From the NCBI GenBank assembly GCA_900544305.1, contig UQUV01000071.1, forward strand, positions 1 to 6,654: a stretch of DNA of 6,654 nucleotides, read 5' to 3'. A program made the translations under genes and the position numbers. This DNA comes from an uncultured Porphyromonadaceae bacterium (GTDB lineage Bacteria; Bacteroidota; Bacteroidia; Bacteroidales; Muribaculaceae). This document shows positions 1-4,394 of this stretch, in pieces (position 1 is the first letter of the stretch; every line of letters begins with the position of its first letter). Below the pieces are notes generated by a model that saw nothing but the letters and a program-made list of their open reading frames with translations, was not told the origin of the DNA and ran no database searches.

Positions 1-26
1 GGCTTTGTGGCGGAAGCCGCTTAGCC
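1..26 (-). terminator. GC-rich hairpin downstream of the beta-barrel gene, possible terminator
   Basis: GGCT (1-4) can pair with AGCC (23-26), and inside it GCGG (10-13) pairs with CCGC (17-20) around an AAG loop. The hairpin lies 43-68 bases past the stop codon of the minus-strand beta-barrel gene, where a terminator would be plausible. Any T-run on the minus strand would fall outside the window, so a terminator cannot be told from a chance hairpin or the end of a neighbouring gene. Bases 27-68 are AT-rich and show nothing else I recognise. Confidence 0.25.
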
Positions 27-68
27 GATATGTTGAATTTTTAACGGACTATTAATAAACCAAATGTT

Positions 69-827
69 TTAAAAATTATAGCCGAGCGAAACACTCCAAC
101 TGCTGTTGCGCAGACGGTGGTTTTCAGAGCCCTCGCGGTTTTTTGCGTTGTTCTTTATACTGTATTTAAAATAAGTTCCGATGAAATAGTGCTTGAAGAA
201 CGTAAGTCCGATGCCAGTCTGCAATCCGAGGTCCGAGCGTTTGACGGCAAGGAAGTCCTTCGGGTCGGCTTCGAAATAGTTGGTGTCAGTGATGGTCTGG
301 TCGAAAATCAACTGTTCCTCCTCCGCACCGAAAGCGATGTAGGAATGCATGTGCTTGTTGCCCAGCACCCCATAGGAATAATAAGTACCGATGTCGAAAT
401 GCAGGTTAGCGTCTTTCAGCAAACAAAGCCGGAAAGACAACAACGTCGGAATGGTAATGTAGTTATAGCGGTTGTTGACAAACGTGCTGCCCATATAGTC
501 CTCCGCCGTGTTGGCCGCCATCATCGAGCAGTCGTAGCCGCGGTTTTCCCACGACAGCCCCACTTCAATGGCGAGGAAATTGCGGATATGCAGGTCGGCA
601 ATGGCACCGAAGTGTCCGCCCATACGCCAATAGTAGTTGCTCTGGATAAGGTCGGGCTGTGTGGCAAGATAGTTGGTTGTCACACCCGAAGAGTTCAGCC
701 CGGCACGCAGACCGAAAGTCAGCACCTTGTCGGGACGAGAATTGTCGATATACGGATAGCTTTGCGCTGCCACCGGAAGGGCGGCGAATGCAATGGCGGT
801 TGTCAGTATGAAAAGAAATCGCTTCAT
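69..827 (-). CDS. Outer-membrane beta-barrel protein (PorT-like family)
   Basis: A 252-residue exported protein. Residues 1-21 form a signal peptide (K2-R3, a hydrophobic core, then ...PVAA before Q22), with no lipobox cysteine. The mature part alternates polar and aromatic or hydrophobic residues in strand-sized blocks, for example about 36-44, 70-80, 84-96, 121-135, 140-153, 196-210, 211-224 and 242-252, consistent with an eight-strand barrel. It ends in the aromatic pattern SVSLGYNF, typical of a C-terminal outer-membrane insertion strand. Length and pattern fit the outer-membrane beta-barrel group that includes PorT-like proteins. The family call rests on pattern and not on a catalytic motif, and the ligand or role is unknown. 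It lies 86 bp downstream of the thioredoxin-fold gene on the same strand, so it may be cotranscribed with it or use the weak promoter-like sequence at 863-894. The ATG start is supported by the signal peptide beginning directly there. Confidence 0.82.
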   Translation of the reverse strand: MKRFLFILTTAIAFAALPVAAQSYPYIDNSRPDKVLTFGLRAGLNSSGVTTNYLATQPDLIQSNYYWRMGGHFGAIADLHIRNFLAIEVGLSWENRGYDCSMMAANTAEDYMGSTFVNNRYNYITIPTLLSFRLCLLKDANLHFDIGTYYSYGVLGNKHMHSYIAFGAEEEQLIFDQTITDTNYFEADPKDFLAVKRSDLGLQTGIGLTFFKHYFIGTYFKYSIKNNAKNREGSENHRLRNSSWSVSLGYNF

Positions 828-862
828 GTCAGAGTGGTTGCGGTTTATAATTGTGAAGTTAC

Positions 863-894
863 GAAATATAGTTGTTTATGCTGTTGAAAACAAT
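863..894 (-). promoter_or_regulatory. Possible Bacteroidota-type promoter for the beta-barrel gene
   Basis: Read on the minus strand, ATTG (894-891) is followed after 20 bp by TATATTTC (870-863). Each box has one mismatch to the Bacteroidota sigma-A consensus TTTG / TAnnTTTG, at a usual spacing. It would give a leader of roughly 30 bases before the ATG at 827. With two mismatches it is a candidate only. Confidence 0.35.
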
Positions 895-913
895 GTGAAA
901 AATGGCGAAGTTT

Positions 914-1375
914 TCAGTTTTCCGTTGTTTCAAGAAAAGAGATGACGTTCCCGGCGGAAGTTTCGTTCAGCAGCGCATCCCTTTCGGGTCCGGAGAGATA
1001 GAGTGCCGGAGGTGCGGAATAGGCATACTTGTCGAGAGAGCTGAACGTGCAGTCGATGACGTTGGTCCATTCTCCGGGAAACCGGTTGAGGGTGCTTTCC
1101 CAAAGCTGTCGGTCATCGCCCACATACACGGTCAGCACCGTCAGCCGACGGTTGGCTACCGCTTCCCTGACAACCGCCGAGCGGCTGAGGCTGTCGGTCA
1201 CGGCATGGCACATGTCGCAGTCCGGGTCCTGAAAATACAGCAGCGTGAGCGGCGTGCGGATGCTGTCGAGCGAAAAGGCGTTCCCGTCAGCGGTCTGCAT
1301 GTCGAAATCGCGGACCTGAGCGAAGGCAGCGATGCCGACAGAAAACAGCAGTACGGCAGTCAAAAATCTAAGCAT
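914..1375 (-). CDS. Exported thioredoxin-fold protein, CDMC motif (DUF5106/TlpA-like)
   Basis: A 153-residue protein. Residues 1-19 are a signal peptide (MLRFL..., hydrophobic core, AFA before Q20), placing it in the periplasm or at the outer face of the membrane. The rest reads as one thioredoxin-like domain: a beta strand LTLLYF (43-48), then DPDCDMC with the CxxC pair C53/C56, a following helix, strand LTVLTVYVG (78-86), and APPALYL (121-127), which supplies the cis-proline (probably P123) next to the active site. DPDCxxC resembles the thioredoxin-like part of DUF5106 and TlpA-family proteins common in Bacteroidota. It is much shorter than full DUF5106 proteins, so it looks like the single redox domain alone. 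Disulfide reductase or oxidase activity is inferred; the partner is unknown. The frame stays open to an ATG at 1516, but that would put 47 residues ahead of the signal peptide and bury the promoter at 1403-1433, so I chose 1375. Confidence 0.78.
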   Translation of the reverse strand: MLRFLTAVLLFSVGIAAFAQVRDFDMQTADGNAFSLDSIRTPLTLLYFQDPDCDMCHAVTDSLSRSAVVREAVANRRLTVLTVYVGDDRQLWESTLNRFPGEWTNVIDCTFSSLDKYAYSAPPALYLSGPERDALLNETSAGNVISFLETTEN

Positions 1376-1402
1376 GTCAATATAGTTTTTTTGAGATTTC
1401 CT

Positions 1403-1433
1403 CAAAGATAGTCCAACCTTCCCAAATAGAAAA
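1403..1433 (-). promoter_or_regulatory. Promoter of the thioredoxin-fold gene
   Basis: On the minus strand, TATCTTTG (1410-1403) matches the Bacteroidota -7 consensus TAnnTTTG exactly. Upstream at 19 bp is TTTT (1433-1430), one mismatch from the -33 box TTTG. Transcription would begin near 1397 and give a leader of about 20 bases before the ATG at 1375. This supports that start over the longer reading frame. Confidence 0.65.
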
Positions 1434-1499
1434 CCTTTCGCGTAAAAAACACCGAAATATATCCGTATCAGGACAATAATCGGCCTCTTCCCGCTCCGA

Positions 1500-1544
1500 T
1501 ATTTCACTGTCTTCACAATGTTTCACGAATGTTAAGTGTTTCAG
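1500..1544 (+). repeat. Three direct copies of a parS-half-like 8-mer (TRTTTCAS), 18-19 bp apart
   Basis: TATTTCAC (1500-1507), TGTTTCAC (1519-1526) and TGTTTCAG (1537-1544) lie in the same orientation with start-to-start distances of 19 and 18 bp. An additional TTCAC sits at 1512-1516. The middle copy, with its next base (TGTTTCACG), equals the left half plus one base of the widely conserved parS palindrome TGTTTCACGTGAAACA; the flanking copies differ from that half by one base each. The opposite half is not adjacent, so none is a full parS. Binding of ParB or another regulator is inferred. Confidence 0.4.
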
Positions 1545-1560
1545 ATTGTGGAGGCTATGC

Positions 1561-1569
1561 CGTGGAACA
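1561..1569 (+). promoter_or_regulatory. Inverted parS-half-like site CGTGGAACA
   Basis: CGTGGAACA matches the right half of the parS variant TGTTCCACGTGGAACA and is inverted relative to TGTTTCACG at 1519-1527. The two halves face each other across 33 bases, and the centres of their 8-base cores are 43 bp apart, about four helical turns. A functional parS normally has the halves adjoining, so this is a suggestive partial match only. Confidence 0.25.
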
Positions 1570-1577
1570 ATTCGGAG

Positions 1578-1606
1578 TTATTAACAAAAAGGGTGACTTA
1601 TCAACA
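1578..1606 (+). repeat. Two DnaA-box-like 9-mers, 20 bp apart
   Basis: TTATTAACA (1578-1586) and TTATCAACA (1598-1606) match the DnaA box TTATCCACA at 7 and 8 of 9 positions. They lie in the same orientation, with start points exactly 20 bp apart (two helical turns). They sit just upstream of the parA promoter, so DnaA bound here could affect parAB transcription. No full-consensus box is present in the region. Confidence 0.35.
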
Positions 1607-1632
1607 ATTCGGGCGTTTTTTGGAAAAATCAT

Positions 1633-1663
1633 TTTGAGGTTGCGCAGAAATGTAATTCCTTTG
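1633..1663 (+). promoter_or_regulatory. parA promoter
   Basis: TTTG (1633-1636) is followed after exactly 19 bp by TTCCTTTG (1656-1663), one mismatch from the Bacteroidota -7 box TAnnTTTG. Transcription would start near 1669, only about 13 bases before the parA ATG at 1682. That short leader argues against the upstream in-frame ATG at 1529. Confidence 0.6.
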
Positions 1664-1681
1664 CATAAAACACAGAAAGAA

Positions 1682-2443
1682 ATGGGTAAAATTATAGCTA
1701 TTGCAAATCAAAAAGGAGGAGTGGGAAAGACTACGACATCCATCAACCTTGCGGCATCGCTCGCCTCGCTGGGCAAGAAGGTGCTGATTATCGACGCCGA
1801 CCCGCAGGCCAATGCTACATCCGGTCTGGGCGTGGACCCGAAAAAGATGTCGTCGTCCATCTATGAATGTCTGGTAGACGACTATCCTTTGAGAGGAGCG
1901 GAAAACAAAACTTGCGTAGAAAACCTGGAATTGATTGGCTCCCGTATCGACTTGGTGGGAGCGGAACTGGAACTTATCAACAAACCCAACCGTGAACGCG
2001 TGCTGCGCCGGCTGCTTTCGGAAATCAAGGACAATTACGACTATGTGCTCATCGACTGCTCTCCGTCGCTGGGACTGATTACGGTGAACGCCCTTACGGC
2101 TGCCGACTCGGTCATCATCCCGGTACAGGCCGAATATTTTGCGCTGGAAGGTATCAGCAAGCTGCTCAACACTATCCGTATCATCAAATCGAAGCTGAAC
2201 ACGTCGCTTGAAATCGAGGGCTTCCTGCTGACCATGTACGACGCTCGTCTGCGCCTTGCCAACCAGATTTACGACGAACTGAAAGGCCACTTCGGCGAAA
2301 TGGTGTTCGACACGGTCATTCCGCGCAACATCCGTTTGAGCGAAGCTCCGAGCCACGGACTTCCCGCCATTCTCTACGATGCTGAGAGCAAGGGGGCAAC
2401 CAGCCATCTGCAACTCGCTAAAGAACTGATGGCAAGAAATTAA
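1682..2443 (+). CDS. parA: ParA/Soj chromosome-partitioning ATPase
   Basis: A 253-residue ParA-family ATPase that binds DNA non-specifically as an ATP dimer and, with ParB at parS, moves and organises the replication-origin region. The deviant Walker A motif is NQKGGVGKTT (residues 9-18) with signature lysine K11 and K16. Walker A' is DADPQANAT (38-46) with D40, and Walker B is YVLIDCSPSLG (121-131) with D125. The family stretch QAEYFALEGISKLL follows, then the C-terminal IPRNIRLSEAPSHGLP. There is no N-terminal helix-turn-helix domain, so it is the short chromosomal Soj type and not the long plasmid P1/F type. The open frame extends to an ATG at 1529, but those 51 residues resemble nothing in the family and overlap the promoter. 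The start at 1682 gives the usual Soj length and puts MGKIIAIANQKGG at the N-terminus. Only 34 bp separate it from parB, so the two form an operon. Confidence 0.97.
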   Translation: MGKIIAIANQKGGVGKTTTSINLAASLASLGKKVLIIDADPQANATSGLGVDPKKMSSSIYECLVDDYPLRGAENKTCVENLELIGSRIDLVGAELELINKPNRERVLRRLLSEIKDNYDYVLIDCSPSLGLITVNALTAADSVIIPVQAEYFALEGISKLLNTIRIIKSKLNTSLEIEGFLLTMYDARLRLANQIYDELKGHFGEMVFDTVIPRNIRLSEAPSHGLPAILYDAESKGATSHLQLAKELMARN

Positions 2444-2477
2444 TGAATTTTACAAACCGTAATAACGACTATAGATT

Positions 2478-3374
2478 ATGTCATCATTAAAACGAAGTGC
2501 CTTGGGGCGCGGGCTTGACTCGTTGATTTCGATGGACGACATCCAGACCGGCGGCTCTTCGGCAATCAATGAAATAGAACTGTCGCAAATTCTTCCCAAC
2601 CCCGAACAGCCGCGTACGTGGTTCGACGAGGAATCACTGGAAGAACTGGCGTCATCCATCCGCGAACTGGGCATCATCCAGCCGCTCACTCTCCGCAAGG
2701 TAGGAGCGGAACAGTATCAGATTATTTCGGGCGAACGCCGTTTCCGTGCCGCCAAGCTGGCAGGACTTTCAAGTGTTCCGGCATATATCCGTACGGCGAA
2801 CGACAGCGAGCTGACCGAAATGGCGCTCATCGAAAATATCCAGCGTGAGGACCTGAACGCCATCGAAGTGGCACTGACTTTCAAAAAACTTATCGACCAG
2901 TACGAACTGACACAGGAAAAGCTCAGCCTCCGCATCGGAAAGAAGCGTGCCACGATTGCCAACTTCCTGCGCCTGCTGAAACTGCCGGCCGAAGTACAGT
3001 TGGGCTTGCGCGACCGCCGCGTGGACATGGGACACGCCCGCGCGCTGCTGGCTGTGGAAAATCCGAAACATCAGCTGAAACTCTACAACGAAATCCTGAA
3101 AAAAGGGCTTTCGGTACGTCAGGTGGAAGAACTTGCCAAGCTCTACAACGAGCAGGAACACGGCGAAACTCCGGCAAAACCGGCTTCGTCGGGCAGCATC
3201 TCGAAAGAGTATGAGATTCTGAAAAACCATCTGTCGCAGTCGTTCCGCACGCCGGTTCAATTCAGTTGCGACAAGCAGGGAAAAGGAAAAATTACATTTC
3301 CTTTCAAAAATGAGGAAGAACTTGAACGATTAATTACTATCTTTGACCGTTTGAAAGGGAATATGGACAGCTAA
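2478..3374 (+). CDS. parB: ParB/Spo0J chromosome-partitioning CTPase
   Basis: A 298-residue ParB protein, the CTP-dependent DNA clamp that loads at parS, spreads, and stimulates ParA. The N-terminal box KRSALGRGLDSLI (5-17) matches the ParA-activating peptide of the family. The ParB/Srx-like CTP-binding domain runs from about 32 to 125, with ILPNPEQPR (38-46), the nucleotide-binding GERRFRA (85-91) and ENIQRE (119-124). The parS-reading helix-turn-helix is about 144-167 (LTQEKLSLRIGKKRATIANFLRLL) in two parts: LTQEKLSLRIG, then KKRATIANFLRLL. A flexible linker rich in Ala, Ser, Pro and Gly (about 220-240) leads to the C-terminal dimerisation domain (about 243-298). No full parS is present in this window, so the loading sites lie elsewhere or are degenerate. 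It follows parA by 34 bp without a visible promoter. No terminator hairpin with a T-run follows the stop codon, so transcription may continue toward the DUF5683 gene. Confidence 0.97.
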   Translation: MSSLKRSALGRGLDSLISMDDIQTGGSSAINEIELSQILPNPEQPRTWFDEESLEELASSIRELGIIQPLTLRKVGAEQYQIISGERRFRAAKLAGLSSVPAYIRTANDSELTEMALIENIQREDLNAIEVALTFKKLIDQYELTQEKLSLRIGKKRATIANFLRLLKLPAEVQLGLRDRRVDMGHARALLAVENPKHQLKLYNEILKKGLSVRQVEELAKLYNEQEHGETPAKPASSGSISKEYEILKNHLSQSFRTPVQFSCDKQGKGKITFPFKNEEELERLITIFDRLKGNMDS

Positions 3375-3384
3375 TCTGTCTGTG

Positions 3385-3417
3385 TTTCTTGATTCTCAGG
3401 ATATTTTTATATCTTTG
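3385..3417 (+). promoter_or_regulatory. Possible upstream promoter in the parB-DUF5683 gap
   Basis: TATCTTTG (3410-3417) matches the Bacteroidota -7 box exactly. The -33 box is imperfect: TTTC (3385-3388, spacing 21) or CTTG (3388-3391, spacing 18). It would act in tandem with the better promoter at 3469-3500 and would transcribe the inverted repeat at 3446-3472. Confidence 0.45.
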
Positions 3418-3445
3418 TAGAAAATAGGATGCGGTTCGGCATAGT

Positions 3446-3472
3446 CAAATTTGAAAACTGCGTTTTCATTTG
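3446..3472. repeat. Inverted repeat overlapping the -33 box of the DUF5683 promoter
   Basis: CAAAT (3446-3450) plus GAAAAC (3453-3458) pair with GTTTTC (3462-3467) plus ATTTG (3468-3472). This makes an 11-bp stem with a two-base TT bulge and a TGC loop. The right arm ends in the TTTG that serves as the -33 box of the next promoter. It has no T-run after it, so it is not an obvious intrinsic terminator for parB. It could be an operator or a hairpin in a transcript from the upstream promoter. Confidence 0.45.
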
Positions 3473-3500
3473 CCTCTCCGCTCACCTTTCACTATCTTTG
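3469..3500 (+). promoter_or_regulatory. Promoter of the DUF5683-mltD unit
   Basis: TTTG (3469-3472), 20 bp, TATCTTTG (3493-3500): both boxes match the Bacteroidota consensus exactly. Transcription would begin near 3507. It would read through the DUF5683 gene into mltD, 35 bp beyond, where I see no separate promoter. Confidence 0.75.
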
Positions 3501-3512
3501 TAATCTGTTATA

Positions 3513-3578
3513 ATGCAGTTGCAAACGAAAAAAAACGGTTTTAAACGAGTGATACATTTTGGCACGACCTTGGTATGA
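3513..3578 (+). other. 21-codon upstream ORF overlapping the DUF5683 start
   Basis: An ATG at 3513 opens a frame of 21 codons (starts MQLQTKKNGF, ends FGTTLV) and stops with TGA at 3576-3578. It lies directly after the predicted transcription start and overlaps the TTG start of the DUF5683 gene by 20 bases in another frame. A leader peptide that couples translation is possible. So is the remnant of an N-terminus put out of frame by an indel. No known peptide is recognised. Confidence 0.25.
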
Positions 3579-4359
3579 AATAGACAAGAAGCTGAAAAAT
3601 GGTATAGTTACATTGCTATGCTGCATTTTGGCGTTTTCTTTTAAGGCGTATGCCGACGAGCCTGAAGCGGCCGGTACGGAAACGGCCGACGACGAATTGG
3701 AACAGGTGATTGTTCCCGAACGTCCGTCGCGGACCGAACGTCCCGTAATGCCTGCCGACACACTGGCCTCCGACAGCATTGTAGGCAAATCGCTGGAGAT
3801 TGCCATGGCTGAGGACAGCTTGTCGCTTGCCGTCGACACGGTTCCTCAGGAATTCGAAAAGCGGATATTTTTCAAGCCCGACCCTACTCGTGCCGTTTGG
3901 CTTTCTGCACTCTGTCCCGGATTGGGGCAAATCTACAACCGCCGCTATTGGAAGCTCCCGATAGTTGTTGGCGGTTATGTCGGTTTGATATATGCCACAT
4001 CGTGGAACAGCCGCATGCTGTCCGACTATACGCAGGCGTATATCGACGTTATGGACAACGACCCGAACACGAAAAGCTATATGGAATTCTATCCCCCGAC
4101 AACCAAGGAGGAGGATTTGGACATCGAATGGCTGAAAAAGTCGTTCAAGTCAAAAAAGGATTTCTACAGGCGTAACCGCGACTTGTGTATCATCAGTATG
4201 GTAGGCCTCTATCTGGTCTGTATGATTGATGCCTATGTGGATGCTTCCCTGTCGCAGTTCGACATTTCGCCCAACTTGTCGATGCAGTGGTCGCCGGCGG
4301 TATTCGATGCCTCCGACCGAACGCGGACAATCGGTGTGCAGTGTGCGTTTAGCTTTTAG
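3559..4359 (+). CDS. DUF5683-domain membrane protein, start uncertain
   Basis: Up to 266 residues. A basic stretch and hydrophobic segment at about 10-30 (KKLKNGIVTLLCCILAFSF) followed by AYA-DE reads as a signal peptide. Residues 33-105 are acidic and proline-rich, probably disordered and extracytoplasmic. The DUF5683 hallmark follows: RAVWLSALCPGLGQIYNRRY (111-130), then WKLP, then a hydrophobic segment 134-149 (PIVVGGYVGLIYATSW). After a charged loop with DFYRRNRDL (201-209) comes a second hydrophobic segment, 209-231. The tail ends in GVQCAFSF. Function is unknown for the family. No in-frame ATG precedes the signal peptide: TTG at 3559 is the most upstream usable start (ATT at 3556 is next to an in-frame stop), and an ATG at 3575 is out of frame by one base. 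The start or the sequence there is therefore doubtful. It lies 184 bp after parB and 35 bp before mltD, probably cotranscribed with the latter. Confidence 0.8.
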   Translation: MARPWYEIDKKLKNGIVTLLCCILAFSFKAYADEPEAAGTETADDELEQVIVPERPSRTERPVMPADTLASDSIVGKSLEIAMAEDSLSLAVDTVPQEFEKRIFFKPDPTRAVWLSALCPGLGQIYNRRYWKLPIVVGGYVGLIYATSWNSRMLSDYTQAYIDVMDNDPNTKSYMEFYPPTTKEEDLDIEWLKKSFKSKKDFYRRNRDLCIISMVGLYLVCMIDAYVDASLSQFDISPNLSMQWSPAVFDASDRTRTIGVQCAFSF

Positions 4360-4394
4360 GTAAAGCGAATTTTGAACTTAAACAGTAGATATAT

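Larger units (their letters stand above)
1376..1681. other. Divergent intergenic region upstream of parA, rich in short repeats
   Basis: These 306 bases separate the minus-strand thioredoxin-fold gene from parA and hold no convincing gene. The left third (about 1380-1480) is AT-rich and carries the leftward promoter. The middle (1500-1569) carries TRTTTCAS-type direct repeats and an inverted CGTGGAACA. The part at 1578-1606 carries two DnaA-box-like 9-mers, and the right end (1633-1663) the rightward parA promoter. A weak inverted pair ATCGG (1479-1483) / CCGAT (1496-1500) is also present. The concentration of short repeated motifs between two outward promoters suggests a regulatory or replication/segregation site; see the repeat entries. 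Confidence 0.6.

Noticed and set aside
117..887. Plus-strand 256-codon reading frame opposite the beta-barrel gene
   Set aside because: It is antisense to a gene with a clear signal peptide and barrel pattern. Its translation is rich in His, Arg, Val and Gln with no recognisable domain, as expected of a shadow frame.
902..1411. Plus-strand 169-codon reading frame opposite the thioredoxin-fold gene
   Set aside because: The opposite strand has the CxxC motif, cis-proline, signal peptide and promoter. This frame has none of these and covers that promoter.
1479..1500. Inverted pair ATCGG/CCGAT as an operator
   Set aside because: Five base pairs over a 12-base spacer is within chance for a 300-bp region.
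1376..1516. 47-residue N-terminal extension of the thioredoxin-fold protein
   Set aside because: It would precede a well-formed signal peptide and contain the TATCTTTG promoter box.
1519..1534. Intact parS site
   Set aside because: Only the left nine bases and the last base match TGTTTCACGTGAAACA (10 of 16), and the second half is absent at the required position.
1529..1681. 51-residue N-terminal extension of ParA from an upstream ATG
   Set aside because: It overlaps the DnaA-like boxes and the promoter, does not resemble ParA proteins, and would exceed the usual Soj length.
1601..2413. Minus-strand 270-codon frame opposite parA
   Set aside because: parA is unmistakable by its Walker motifs. 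The antisense translation is low in meaning and has no promoter.
3429..3442. Small hairpin ATGC/GCAT as a terminator or riboswitch part
   Set aside because: Only four base pairs with a six-base loop and no T-run; too weak to support.
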